This document shows, one piece after another, positions 6,159-14,022 of a stretch of DNA of 21,785 bases. Below the pieces are notes generated by a model. The model ran no database searches. It was not told where the DNA came from and worked only from the letters and a program-made list of their open reading frames with translations. The translations under genes and the position numbers were made by a program. Location of the stretch: positions 1 to 21,785 of the forward strand of contig DASTKT010000041.1 in the NCBI GenBank assembly GCA_035715725.1, read 5' to 3'. Origin of the DNA: JADGGV01 sp035715725 (GTDB taxonomy: Bacteria; Gemmatimonadota; Gemmatimonadetes; Longimicrobiales; RSA9). Each line of letters opens with the position of its first letter. Position 1 is the stretch's first letter.

Positions 6159-8012
6159 ATGGCCACCGAAACGATGCACCTTCGCTATGTGGCCGCTCCG
6201 GCCGACCTCCCGCGCGGCACGCTGACCGAGCTCTTCTTCCGCACGATCGAGAAATTCGACAAGGCGGACGCGCTGCGCTGGCGGGACGGCGCGGGCGCGT
6301 GGCACTCCATGTCCCACGCGCGGATCCTGGAGGACGTGCGCCGTGCGGGGCTGGGGCTGGAGTCGCTCGGCGTGCGGCGCGGCGACCGGGTGGCGCTGCT
6401 CTCGGAGAACCGACCGGAGTGGGCGCTCGCCGACTACGCCTCGCTGTGCGTCGGCGCGCTGGACGTGCCGGTCTACGCGACGCTGCCGCCGCACCAGACC
6501 GCGTTCATCCTGCAGGACTCGGGAGCACGGGCGCTGTTCGTGTCGACGGCGCAGCAGCTGGCGAAGATCCGGGAGGTGTGGGCCGAGCTGCCGGGGCTGG
6601 AGCGGGTGATCGTCTTCGACGAGGTCCCGATGGAGGGGGACCGGGTGCTGACGTGGCGCACCCTGTTGGAGCGGGGGCGGGCGGAGGAGGCGGCGGGGAA
6701 GGGCGCGGACTTCCGGGAGCGGGCGCTCGCGACGTCGCCCGACGACGTGGCGACGCTGATCTACACGTCGGGCACGACGGGCGAGCCGAAGGGCGTCATG
6801 CTGACGCACGACAACCTGCACTCGAACGTGGAGGCGACCGGGCGGGTCATCCACGTGGACGAGACGAACGTCGCGCTCAGCTTCCTGCCGCTCTCGCACG
6901 TGCTGCAGCGAATGGTGGACTACTACCTGTTCGGGCACGGGGTGACGATCGCCTACCTGGCGAGCTTCGACCTGGTGGCGAAGGGGCTGGCGGAGGTGAA
7001 GCCGCAGGTGGTGGTCTCGACACCGCGGGTCTACGAGAAGTTCTACGCGCGGGTGCTCTCGGCCACGGGCGTGAAGCGGCGGCTGGTGCTGTGGGCGCGG
7101 CGGGTAGCGGAGGATTGGGCGGCGGCGAAGCTGGCGGGGCAGGAGCCGTCGGCGGGCGTGCGCGCGCAGTACGCGCTGGCCGACCGGCTGGTATTCGCGA
7201 AGCTGCGCGCGGCGATCGGCGGGAAGCTGAACTTCTTCATCTCCGGGGGCGCGCCACTGGCGCCGCAGATCGCGAGGTTCTTCTACGCGGCGCGGATCAT
7301 GATCCTGGAGGGGTACGGGCTGACGGAGACGTCGCCGGTGACGAACGTGAACACGCCGGAGGCGTTCCGGATCGGGACGGTGGGGAAGCCGGTGCCGGGG
7401 ACGGAGATCCGGATCGCGGACGACGGCGAGATCCTGGTGCGCGGCCCGCAGGTGATGAAAGGCTACTACAACCGGCCGGAGGCGACGAGGCAGGCGATCG
7501 ACGCGGAGGGCTGGTTCTACACGGGCGACATCGGCGAGATCGACGCCGAGGGGTTCCTGCGGATCACGGACCGGAAGAAGGACATCATCGTGACGGCGGG
7601 GGGGAAGAACATCGCCCCGCAGCCGATCGAGAACCTGGCGAAGCAGAGCCGGTACGTGGCGGAGGCGCTGATGATCGGCGACCGGCGGCCGTACCCGGTG
7701 ATGCTGGTGCTGCCGGCCTTCGAGGCGCTGGAGCAGTGGGCCCGGGAGCAGGGGATCCCCTTCGAGGGGCGGGAGCAGCTCCTGCGGGACCCGCGCGTGC
7801 AGGAGCGGGTGGAGGCGGACGTCTTCAAGCGCTTCGGCGAGCTGGCGCGCTACGAGACGCCGAAGAAGCTGGCGTTGCTGGAGCACGAGCTCAGCATCGA
7901 GCGCGGCGAGCTGACGCCGAAGCTGTCGGTGCGGCGCCGCGTGGTCGAGCAGCACTACGCGCAGGTGATCGAGCAGTTGTACGCGGAGCCCGCGACGGTG
8001 ATGGCGGAGTGA
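6159..8012 (+). CDS. Long-chain fatty-acid--CoA ligase (AMP-forming)
   Basis: This is a 617-residue ANL-superfamily enzyme that activates a fatty acid through acyl-AMP to acyl-CoA. The phosphate loop YTSGTTGEPKG is at 202-212, GYGLTETSP begins at 385, TGD at 455-457 and DRKKD at 471-475, followed by GGKNIAPQPIEN near the C-terminal lid. Length and motifs match the FAA1/FadD15-like long-chain group rather than acetyl-CoA synthetase. Start: ATG at 6159, four bases after GGAAGGAG; an upstream in-frame ATG at 6144 precedes that site and is rejected. Its stop overlaps the cutA start (TGATG). A hotdog thioesterase further along the same run would catalyse the opposite reaction. Confidence 0.93.
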   Translation: MATETMHLRYVAAPADLPRGTLTELFFRTIEKFDKADALRWRDGAGAWHSMSHARILEDVRRAGLGLESLGVRRGDRVALLSENRPEWALADYASLCVGALDVPVYATLPPHQTAFILQDSGARALFVSTAQQLAKIREVWAELPGLERVIVFDEVPMEGDRVLTWRTLLERGRAEEAAGKGADFRERALATSPDDVATLIYTSGTTGEPKGVMLTHDNLHSNVEATGRVIHVDETNVALSFLPLSHVLQRMVDYYLFGHGVTIAYLASFDLVAKGLAEVKPQVVVSTPRVYEKFYARVLSATGVKRRLVLWARRVAEDWAAAKLAGQEPSAGVRAQYALADRLVFAKLRAAIGGKLNFFISGGAPLAPQIARFFYAARIMILEGYGLTETSPVTNVNTPEAFRIGTVGKPVPGTEIRIADDGEILVRGPQVMKGYYNRPEATRQAIDAEGWFYTGDIGEIDAEGFLRITDRKKDIIVTAGGKNIAPQPIENLAKQSRYVAEALMIGDRRPYPVMLVLPAFEALEQWAREQGIPFEGREQLLRDPRVQERVEADVFKRFGELARYETPKKLALLEHELSIERGELTPKLSVRRRVVEQHYAQVIEQLYAEPATVMAE

Positions 8013-8353
8013 TGACGGAGGGCACACAGGCGCGTGTCGTGCTGGTGACGGCGCCCGGAGCGGAGATCGCCGAGCGGATGGTGCGCACGCTGCTCGAGGA
8101 GCGGGTCGTGGCGTGCGGCAACATCGTGCCGGGGCTGACGTCGATCTACCGCTGGCAGGGCGCGGTCGAGCGCGAGCCGGAGGCGCTGATCGTGCTCAAG
8201 ACGACGGCCGCGGAGGTGCCGCGCCTGCTGGCGCGGGTTCCGGAGCTGCACCCCTACGAGGTTCCGGAGATCCTGGTGTTGCCGGTCCTGGCCGGGCACG
8301 AACCGTACCTGTCCTGGATCGCGCAGAGCGTGGGAGCCGGGGAGAAGGACTGA
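8012..8353 (+). CDS. cutA: Divalent-cation tolerance protein CutA
   Basis: This 113-residue protein matches the CutA1 family, small trimeric proteins with a ferredoxin-like fold related to PII. The diagnostic segments are present in order: VACGNIVPGLTSIYRWQG (33-50), the ALIVLKTT strand (58-65) and HPYEVPEILVLPV (80-92), ending with YLSWI (99-103). CutA has been linked to copper tolerance and protein anchoring, but its molecular role is unsettled. It overlaps the preceding ligase by one base, and the TPR gene starts four bases later. Confidence 0.95.
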   Translation: MTEGTQARVVLVTAPGAEIAERMVRTLLEERVVACGNIVPGLTSIYRWQGAVEREPEALIVLKTTAAEVPRLLARVPELHPYEVPEILVLPVLAGHEPYLSWIAQSVGAGEKD

Positions 8354-8357
8354 GGGC

Positions 8358-9197
8358 ATGGTGAACGAGTCGTCCGGAGACGAGAAGGTGGACGCGCCGG
8401 CGCGGGCGGTGGACCCGGCGGCGGGCGCGGCGGTCGGCGGGGCGGTGGGGCACGCCCCGGCGGGCGAGACGGTCGGCGGGGCCGCGGCGGGCGCGCCGGC
8501 GGTCGAGTCGCACGGCGCGGGGAGCGAGCGTCCGCCGCGGCCGGACGCGCCGGCGGAGCCGGCCCGCCCCTTGGGGGGCACGTCCGAGGGCGCGCTGTTC
8601 GCGCACGCGCGCGAGCTCGAGCGGGCGGGCCAGGCCAACGAGGCGATCGAGACGTACCGCGAGATCCTGCGCCAGCACCCGAACAACCTGAAGGCCCGCA
8701 ACAACCTGGGTGTCCTCCTCGACCAGCGCGGCGACCACCAGCTCGCGCTCGAGCAGTTCGAGGCGGCGCGGGAGCTGGACCCGGAGAACGTGGACGTGCT
8801 GCTGAACATGGCCGCGGCGCTGGCGGCACTGAAGCGCTACGAGCCGGCGGAGCGGGAGCTGAGGCGGGCGCTGAAGCTGGAGCCGAACCGGGCGGACGTG
8901 CACGGGAGCATGGGCACGCTGAACTACAAGCGGGGGCTGTACGGGCAGGCGGAGATCGAGCTGAAGCGGGCGCTCGACCTGGACCCGAACCAGACCACCG
9001 CGTACTTCTACCGCGGCGAGTGCCTGAACCAGCTCGGCCGCGTGGATGAGGCGCTGGAAATGCTCCAGCGCTACGTGGAGCTGCATCCCACCAATCCCCG
9101 GGCGTTCTTCACGATGGGGATCCTCTACGACCGGAAGCACCTTCCTCAGCAGGCCGCGGCGATGTACCGCAAGGCGCGCGAGGTAACCGCGGCGTGA
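8358..9197 (+). CDS. TPR protein with disordered Ala/Gly/Pro-rich N-terminus
   Basis: This protein has 279 residues. Residues 1-75 are low-complexity Ala/Gly/Pro/Glu and probably disordered. Residues 77-278 form about six consecutive TPRs with clear periodic signatures (for example NNLGVLLDQRGDHQLALEQF and YFYRGECLNQLGRVDEALEM). There is no signal peptide or transmembrane segment. It is likely a scaffold whose ligand is unknown. Its stop overlaps the GTG start of the macro-domain gene by four bases (GTGA), which suggests coupled translation and perhaps a shared complex. Confidence 0.88.
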   Translation: MVNESSGDEKVDAPARAVDPAAGAAVGGAVGHAPAGETVGGAAAGAPAVESHGAGSERPPRPDAPAEPARPLGGTSEGALFAHARELERAGQANEAIETYREILRQHPNNLKARNNLGVLLDQRGDHQLALEQFEAARELDPENVDVLLNMAAALAALKRYEPAERELRRALKLEPNRADVHGSMGTLNYKRGLYGQAEIELKRALDLDPNQTTAYFYRGECLNQLGRVDEALEMLQRYVELHPTNPRAFFTMGILYDRKHLPQQAAAMYRKAREVTAA

Positions 9198-9700
9198 TCG
9201 AGATCGAAGTCGGGGAGCTGGCGGCGTCGCCCGGGCCGGCGGTCCTCCGTCCGATGGCGGCGGACTGGACCGCGGCCACCGGCGCGGCGCGCCGCCTGGA
9301 CCTGCGGGCGGGCGAGGCGATCACATCCCAGGCGGAGATGCTGGGCGAGCTGCCGGTCGGCACGGCGGTGCTTGGACCGGGGGGCGAGCTGCCGGCCCGG
9401 TTCGTCATCCACGTCGTGGTGCGCTCGCAGGAGGAGGCGGTGTCCGAGGCGGGCGTGCGGCGCGGGCTGCAGAACGCGCTGCTGCGCGCGGCGGAGTGGG
9501 GGATCGACGCGCTGGCGATGCCGCCGCTGGGCACGGGGGCCGGCAACCTGGACGTGGACGCGGCGGCGGAGGTCATCCTGCCGGTGCTGGTCGAGCACCG
9601 GCGGACGCATCCGCACCCGGCGCGCATCGTGGTGATCGTGGAATCGCCCTACGAGCGCGAGGCGTTCGAGCGGGAGCTCACGCGGGCGACCCGGAGTTGA
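9194..9700 (+). CDS. Divergent macro-domain protein
   Basis: This 168-residue protein belongs to the macro-domain superfamily, which binds ADP-ribose or related nucleotides. The second half is the recognisable part: LPARFVIHVVV (66-76), a helix QNALLRAAEWGIDALAMP (93-110) and the glycine loop PPLGTGAGNLDVDAAAEVI (110-128), equivalent to the loop that grips the distal ribose. The canonical N-terminal GDIT and VNAAN motifs are absent; the first 40 residues run through GELAASPGPAVLRP instead. Catalysis is therefore doubtful, and ligand binding is the safer prediction. The start is GTG, overlapping the TPR gene by four bases. Confidence 0.75.
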   Translation: MIEIEVGELAASPGPAVLRPMAADWTAATGAARRLDLRAGEAITSQAEMLGELPVGTAVLGPGGELPARFVIHVVVRSQEEAVSEAGVRRGLQNALLRAAEWGIDALAMPPLGTGAGNLDVDAAAEVILPVLVEHRRTHPHPARIVVIVESPYEREAFERELTRATRS

Positions 9701-9729
9701 GGAGCGGGGCCCGGGTTTCGCGTGCCTTG

Positions 9730-9746
9730 CCGCGGGATGGCCGCGG
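9730..9746. other. Small inverted repeat before the CysQ-like gene
   Basis: CCGCGG occurs at 9730-9735 and 9741-9746 with five bases between, giving a possible 6-bp hairpin in the 82-base gap between the macro-domain and phosphatase genes. There is no U-tract. It could be chance in DNA of this GC content. Confidence 0.25.
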
Positions 9747-9782
9747 GGCGGTGCGGTCGGGGCCGGAGCCGGAGGGCGCGCG

Positions 9783-10751
9783 ATGGAGGGGTGGTCGGCG
9801 GAGCTGAGACTGGCGGTGGCGGCGGCGCGGGCGGCCGGGGACGTGGCGCTGGCGAGCTTCGGTCGGGCGATGGACGTCACGTTCAAGAGCCCGGACCAGC
9901 CGCTCACGGCCGCCGACCTCGAGGCGAACGCGGTGCTGTACGAGCGGCTGGTGGGCGCGCGGCCGGAATACGGCTGGCTCTCCGAGGAGACCGCGGACGA
10001 TCCGCGGCGCCTGACGCGCCGGCGGGTGTGGGTGGTGGACCCGATCGACGGGACGCGGTCGTTCATCGCGGGTCGTCCGGAGTTCGCGATCTCGGTCGGG
10101 CTCGCGGAGGACGGCGAGGCGGTGCTGGGCGTGGTGCACAACCCGGCGAGCGGGGAGCTGTACTGGGCGGTCCGGGGGGAGGGTGCGTGGAAGGCCGTCG
10201 TCGAGGGGGCGCCGGAGCGTGGCGTCGAGCGAGGCGCCGGAGCGGCGCCGGGCGACGCGCGGCCGGAAGCGGGGGACGCCCGGCGGGACGCCGAGGGCGG
10301 GGCGCTCCCGCCGGCCCATCGGGTCCACGTGCGCACGGGGAGCACCGCGGACCAGCGCGTGCTGCTGGCCTCGCGCAGCGAGCTGAGCCGCGGCGAGTTC
10401 GACCCGTTCGCCGGCGGGTGGCGCTTCACGCCGCTGGGGAGCACGGCCTACAAGCTGGCGAAGCTCGCGGAGGGCGCGGCCGATGCCTTCCTGAGCCGTG
10501 GGCCGAAGAGCGAATGGGACGTATGCGCCGGCGGGCTGCTGGTCGAGGAGGCCGGTGGGACGGCGACGGACCTGCGGGGTGAGCCGCTCCGCTACAACCA
10601 TCCGGACCCGTCGGTGTACGGGATCCTGGCGACGAACGGCGAGATGCACCGATATCTGCTGGGGGTGGTGGAGACGCTCCCGCCGCCGCCGCGGCTGGCC
10701 TACGGGCCGGCCGCTACGACGGAACCCACGCTGGAGGAGGATGACGAATGA
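9783..10751 (+). CDS. Inositol-monophosphatase-family phosphatase, CysQ-like
   Basis: This protein of 322 residues carries the two-metal phosphatase signatures: WLSEET (65-70) with the acidic ligands Glu68/Glu69, DPIDGTRSF (86-94) with Asp86 and Asp89, and SEWDVCAGG (243-251) with Asp246. LSEE plus this ending resembles CysQ, the 3'(2'),5'-bisphosphate nucleotidase that clears PAP, more than SuhB. A low-complexity insertion of about 40 residues (138-178) interrupts the core, and an acidic tail ends in EEDDE. Start: ATG at 9783 after GGAGG. Inositol- or fructose-bisphosphatase activity is an alternative. It overlaps the next gene by four bases. Confidence 0.87.
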   Translation: MEGWSAELRLAVAAARAAGDVALASFGRAMDVTFKSPDQPLTAADLEANAVLYERLVGARPEYGWLSEETADDPRRLTRRRVWVVDPIDGTRSFIAGRPEFAISVGLAEDGEAVLGVVHNPASGELYWAVRGEGAWKAVVEGAPERGVERGAGAAPGDARPEAGDARRDAEGGALPPAHRVHVRTGSTADQRVLLASRSELSRGEFDPFAGGWRFTPLGSTAYKLAKLAEGAADAFLSRGPKSEWDVCAGGLLVEEAGGTATDLRGEPLRYNHPDPSVYGILATNGEMHRYLLGVVETLPPPPRLAYGPAATTEPTLEEDDE

Positions 10752-10963
10752 CGACGAGCAACGCGGCGGCGCCGGTCTCCCCGACCCCGACCGCCTGGGC
10801 CACGCGCGCGTTCGTGACGGGGATGAGCGCGCTCGGACTCGGAATGGCGTTCGCCCTGCTCGGCGTGAACATCCCGGCGTTCTTCCTCCCGGGCATCGTG
10901 CTGATCGACCTGGCGCTGACCCTCCTGGCGGTGAGCGGCATCCTGCGGGTGCTGCCGACGTGA
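10748..10963 (+). CDS. Small two-helix membrane protein
   Basis: This 71-residue protein has a polar Ala/Pro/Thr-rich start (1-18) and two predicted transmembrane helices, about 22-40 and 46-68, separated by a short NIPAF turn. I do not recognise a family. It is supported as a gene by GAGGAGG just upstream and by four-base overlaps at both ends (ATGA with the phosphatase, GTGA with the thioesterase). Confidence 0.75.
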   Translation: MTTSNAAAPVSPTPTAWATRAFVTGMSALGLGMAFALLGVNIPAFFLPGIVLIDLALTLLAVSGILRVLPT

Positions 10964-11388
10964 CGCCGGACGGGGGCGAGGCGTTCCCATACCACGATCG
11001 GGTCGAGGTCCGGTTCCGCGACCTCGACCCGATGGGCCATGCCCACCATTCCCTGCCGCTGATGTACTTCGAGGAGGCCCGCGCCGCCGCGTGGCGTGAG
11101 CTGGTCGGGCCGTCGCTCGGCGCGATCCACTACATCATGGCCGAGGTCACGGTGCGCTTCCACGCCCGGATCCGCTATCCGGCGATGCTGGACGTTGGCG
11201 TGCGGCTGGCGCGGCTCGGCGAGAAGAGCTGGACGCTGGAGTACGAGCTGCGGGACGAGGCCGGCGAGCTGCTGGCGTCGGGGAGCACGGTGCAGGTGAT
11301 GTACGACTATGCGGCCTCCCGGACCCGGCCGGTTCCGCCGGCGGTGCGCGCGGCGCTGGAGCGGCTGCGGGGCTCCGGAGACGAATGA
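10960..11388 (+). CDS. Acyl-CoA thioesterase, 4-hydroxybenzoyl-CoA thioesterase-type hotdog
   Basis: This single-hotdog protein has 142 residues. The signature helix region reads RDLDPMGHAHHSLPLMYFEEAR (20-41), equivalent to the D-x-x-GH-x-NN segment of YbgC/FadM-type thioesterases, with Asp23 as the expected catalytic acid. The usual Asn pair after GH is replaced by His29-His30. Such enzymes release free acids from acyl-CoA or acyl-ACP. The start is a GTG within a GTGA overlap; there is no strong separate ribosome-binding site, so reinitiation is likely. It is the last gene before a convergent junction. Confidence 0.87.
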   Translation: MTPDGGEAFPYHDRVEVRFRDLDPMGHAHHSLPLMYFEEARAAAWRELVGPSLGAIHYIMAEVTVRFHARIRYPAMLDVGVRLARLGEKSWTLEYELRDEAGELLASGSTVQVMYDYAASRTRPVPPAVRAALERLRGSGDE

Positions 11389-11394
11389 AATTTC

Positions 11395-11486
11395 TCACAG
11401 GGAGCTGGGGAGGCCGGGAGGTGGGTAGGGGGTCGGCCCCCCGTCAGCGGATCCCGCCGTTCTCCCCCCTCCCAAGCTTCCCGTGA
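11395..11486. terminator. Long imperfect inverted repeat at a convergent junction
   Basis: Bases 11395-11413 and 11468-11486 form an imperfect inverted repeat (16 of 19 positions complementary, one more a G-U pair) enclosing about 54 bases, with a smaller GGGGG/CCCCC hairpin near 11429-11442. The pair lies between the stop of the rightward thioesterase gene and the stop of the leftward lon-like gene. There is no U-tract on the + side. A bidirectional terminator or a palindromic repeat element is possible. Confidence 0.4.
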
Positions 11487-11515
11487 AAAAACCTTCCGTC
11501 GACCGGCACTGCCGG
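11486..11515 (-). terminator. Weak candidate terminator of the lon-like operon
   Basis: Read on the minus strand, a GC hairpin (GCCGG...CCGGC; 11503-11507 with 11511-11515) lies 16-28 bases past the lon stop, and a run of six T follows at 11491-11486. About eleven bases separate stem and T-run, more than in a textbook intrinsic terminator, so the call is weak. Confidence 0.3.
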
Positions 11516-11531
11516 CCCGCTGACCCCCGCC

Positions 11532-14018
11532 TCAGTCCGCCGCGGGCTTGGGGCGGGCGGCCTTGGGCGCCTTCTGGACCTTGGCCGCGGCGACGGCGCG
11601 CGGCTTCTCCTCGGCGACGCGGCGCTCGGGCTCCGGCTCGAGCTCGGGCGTGGGCGGCGTGACCGCCTCGAGGAGCGCGAGGCGCAGCACGTCGTCCATC
11701 TTGTCGACGAAGACGAATTCCATCCCCTCGCGGACGTCGTCCGGCACGTCGCGGAGATCGCGCTCGTTGCCGCGCGGCAGGATGACGTTGCGGATCCCGG
11801 CGCGGTAGGCCGCGAGCACCTTCTCCTTCACGCCACCGATCTCCAGCACCTTCCCCCGGAGCGTGACCTCGCCCGTCATGGCGAGGTCGTGGCGGACCGG
11901 CCGGTTCGAAAGCGACGATGCGATGGCGAGCGTGACGGCGATGCCGGCAGAGGGACCGTCCTTCGGGATGGCGCCGACGGGGAAGTGGACGTGCAGGTCG
12001 TGCTCCTTGAACTCCTCCTCCGGGATGCCGAGCGGCTCACCGCGGCTGCGGACGTAGGAGTAAGCGGCATTGACGGACTCACGCATGACGTCGCCGAGCA
12101 TGCCGGTGATGACGAGGCGGCCGGTGCCGGGCATCTTGAGCGCCTCGATGAACATCAGCTCGCCGCCGGCGGCGGTCCAGGCGAGGCCGGTGACGACGCC
12201 GATCTCGGGGGCGCTCTCCGCGGGGGTGGCGACGTAGCGCGGGAGCCCGAGGATCTCCTCGACCATCTCGGTGGTGAAGACCCACTGGCCGTCCTCGCCG
12301 AGCGCCTTGGCGCGGGCGCGGGTCCGGAGCAGCGTGGAGAGCATGCGGCGCATGGCGCCGAGGCCGGCGTCGCGGGCGTAGCCCCGGGCGAGGAAGGAGA
12401 GGACTTCCTCGGGGAACGCGATGTCGCTCTCGGAGAGGCCGTGCTCGGCGACGAGCTTTCCGAGCAGGCGGTCGCGGACGATCTCGACCTTCTCCTCGGG
12501 GGTGTAGCCGGCGATGCGGATCTCGACCATGAGGTCGCGGAGATTGCGCGGCACGCGGAAGAAGTCCTGCGCCGTGGCGATGAAGAGCGCATCGCCGAGG
12601 TCGAGCGGCAGGTCGAGGTAGCGGTCGACGAACTCCTGGCGGCTCTCCCAATCGAGAACGTCCTCCATGGCCTCGATGGGGTCGCCCTCGACCTTGCCGA
12701 GGCCGATCTCGTCCATCTCCTGGAGGAGGAAGACCGGGTCGCGGACGCCGACGTCGCGGAGCGCCTGCACGATCTTGCCGGGCTGCGCGCCGGCGCGGGT
12801 GCGGCGCGTGCCGATGAGCTGGGACTCGCCGCGGTTGCCGAGCTCGAGGTACGCGAGCGGGCGGCCGAGGCCGCGGGCGAGCGCGGCGGCGAGCGCCTCC
12901 TTGCCGACCTCGGGCGGCCCGACGATGCAGGGGATCGGGCCGCGCAGGTCGCCGCGCAGGCGGGCGACGGCGATGTAGTCGAGGAGCCGGCTCTTGGGCT
13001 CATCGAGGCCGAGCAGCTCCTCGTCGAGCTCGCGGGTGACCTGCTTCAGGTCGATCTCGCCCGGGTCGCCGGCGGCGCGGGCGCGCCAGGGGACGTGGGT
13101 GAGCACGTCGATGTAGTTGCGGATCTCGCTCGCCTCGCTGGCGGTCGGCGAGAGGGAGCGGAGCCGCTCGACCTCGGCGCGCGCCTCGGCGGCGACGCGG
13201 GCGGGGAGGTCGGCGCCCTCGATGCGGCGGAGCAGGTCGACCGCCTCGCGCTCACTCGGATCCGCCTCGCCGAGCTGGGCCTGGAGCCGGCGGATCCGGT
13301 CGCGGATCCGCTCGGCGCGCTCGCCGGGCGCGAGCCGCTCCTCCTCGACGGCGGGCGGGCCTTCCTCGGGCACCTCGATCTGGCGCACGCGCCGGAGCTG
13401 CCCCTCCAATTCCTCGAGCACATAGCGCAGCCGGTCCGCCACGTCGAGGCGCCGGAGCACCTCCTCCTTGGCGCCCACGCTGAAGTTCGCGAGCGAGGCG
13501 ACGAGGTCGGCGAAGCGACCCGGGTCGCCCACGTTCATGCGGAGGATGCGCGGGACCTCCTTGGCGATGCGGTCGACCTCGGAGGAGAGCGCCTCGAGCG
13601 TCGTGATGATGCGGGCGATGAGGTCCTCGGCGAGCTCGGGCGGCGCGGGGATCTCTTCGATGGGGTCGATGCGGGAGACGAAGTAGCCGTTCGTCTCCTC
13701 GACGCGCGTGAGGCGGACGCGCCGGATCCCCTGTACGGTGGCTTGCACCGTGCCGCCGGGGAGGTTCAGCCGGTCCGAGAGGCGCGCGGCGACGCCGATC
13801 TTCTGGAGGCTCTTGGGGTCGACGGGCTCGTCCGGGTTGCCCGGCGCGACGACGAGGGCGACGAGCAGCGGGTCGCCCGGGGTGGCGGAGAGCATCTCGA
13901 GGCTGCTGGGCATCCCGACCTGGACGCCGATGACGCCCATCGGGAAGACGATGGTGCTGCGCAGGGGCAGCACGGGGAGTCGCCTGGGGATCTGGGTCTT
14001 TGCGTTCGCCTGAGCCAT
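11532..14018 (-). CDS. Lon-family protease with degenerate ATPase motifs
   Basis: This protein of 828 residues has full LonA architecture: N-terminal domain (11-205), helical linker, AAA+ module (about 330-590), proteolytic domain (about 600-785) and a Pro/Lys/Ala-rich tail (786-828). The dyad is intact: Ser690 in PKDGPSAGI and Lys733 in GGVKEKVLAA. The ATPase is eroded. Walker A reads GPPEVGKE (367-374), with Glu for Thr. Walker B reads LLQEMDE (431-437), Gln for the first Asp. The sensor-1 Asn is Gln484, the arginine-finger position is Leu496 and the sensor-2 Arg position is Gly554. These assignments come from eye alignment to E. coli Lon. It is the last gene of a five-gene operon, starting four bases after the upstream stop. 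ATP-independent Lon-like proteases (LonC) are known. Confidence 0.93.
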   Translation of the reverse strand: MAQANAKTQIPRRLPVLPLRSTIVFPMGVIGVQVGMPSSLEMLSATPGDPLLVALVVAPGNPDEPVDPKSLQKIGVAARLSDRLNLPGGTVQATVQGIRRVRLTRVEETNGYFVSRIDPIEEIPAPPELAEDLIARIITTLEALSSEVDRIAKEVPRILRMNVGDPGRFADLVASLANFSVGAKEEVLRRLDVADRLRYVLEELEGQLRRVRQIEVPEEGPPAVEEERLAPGERAERIRDRIRRLQAQLGEADPSEREAVDLLRRIEGADLPARVAAEARAEVERLRSLSPTASEASEIRNYIDVLTHVPWRARAAGDPGEIDLKQVTRELDEELLGLDEPKSRLLDYIAVARLRGDLRGPIPCIVGPPEVGKEALAAALARGLGRPLAYLELGNRGESQLIGTRRTRAGAQPGKIVQALRDVGVRDPVFLLQEMDEIGLGKVEGDPIEAMEDVLDWESRQEFVDRYLDLPLDLGDALFIATAQDFFRVPRNLRDLMVEIRIAGYTPEEKVEIVRDRLLGKLVAEHGLSESDIAFPEEVLSFLARGYARDAGLGAMRRMLSTLLRTRARAKALGEDGQWVFTTEMVEEILGLPRYVATPAESAPEIGVVTGLAWTAAGGELMFIEALKMPGTGRLVITGMLGDVMRESVNAAYSYVRSRGEPLGIPEEEFKEHDLHVHFPVGAIPKDGPSAGIAVTLAIASSLSNRPVRHDLAMTGEVTLRGKVLEIGGVKEKVLAAYRAGIRNVILPRGNERDLRDVPDDVREGMEFVFVDKMDDVLRLALLEAVTPPTPELEPEPERRVAEEKPRAVAAAKVQKAPKAARPKPAAD

Positions 14019-14022
14019 GGCC

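Noticed and set aside
11532..14018. Pseudogene status for the lon-like gene
   Set aside because: The frame is open over 828 codons with a perfect proteolytic motif, coupled translation and normal codon use. The ATPase changes are substitutions, not frame damage.
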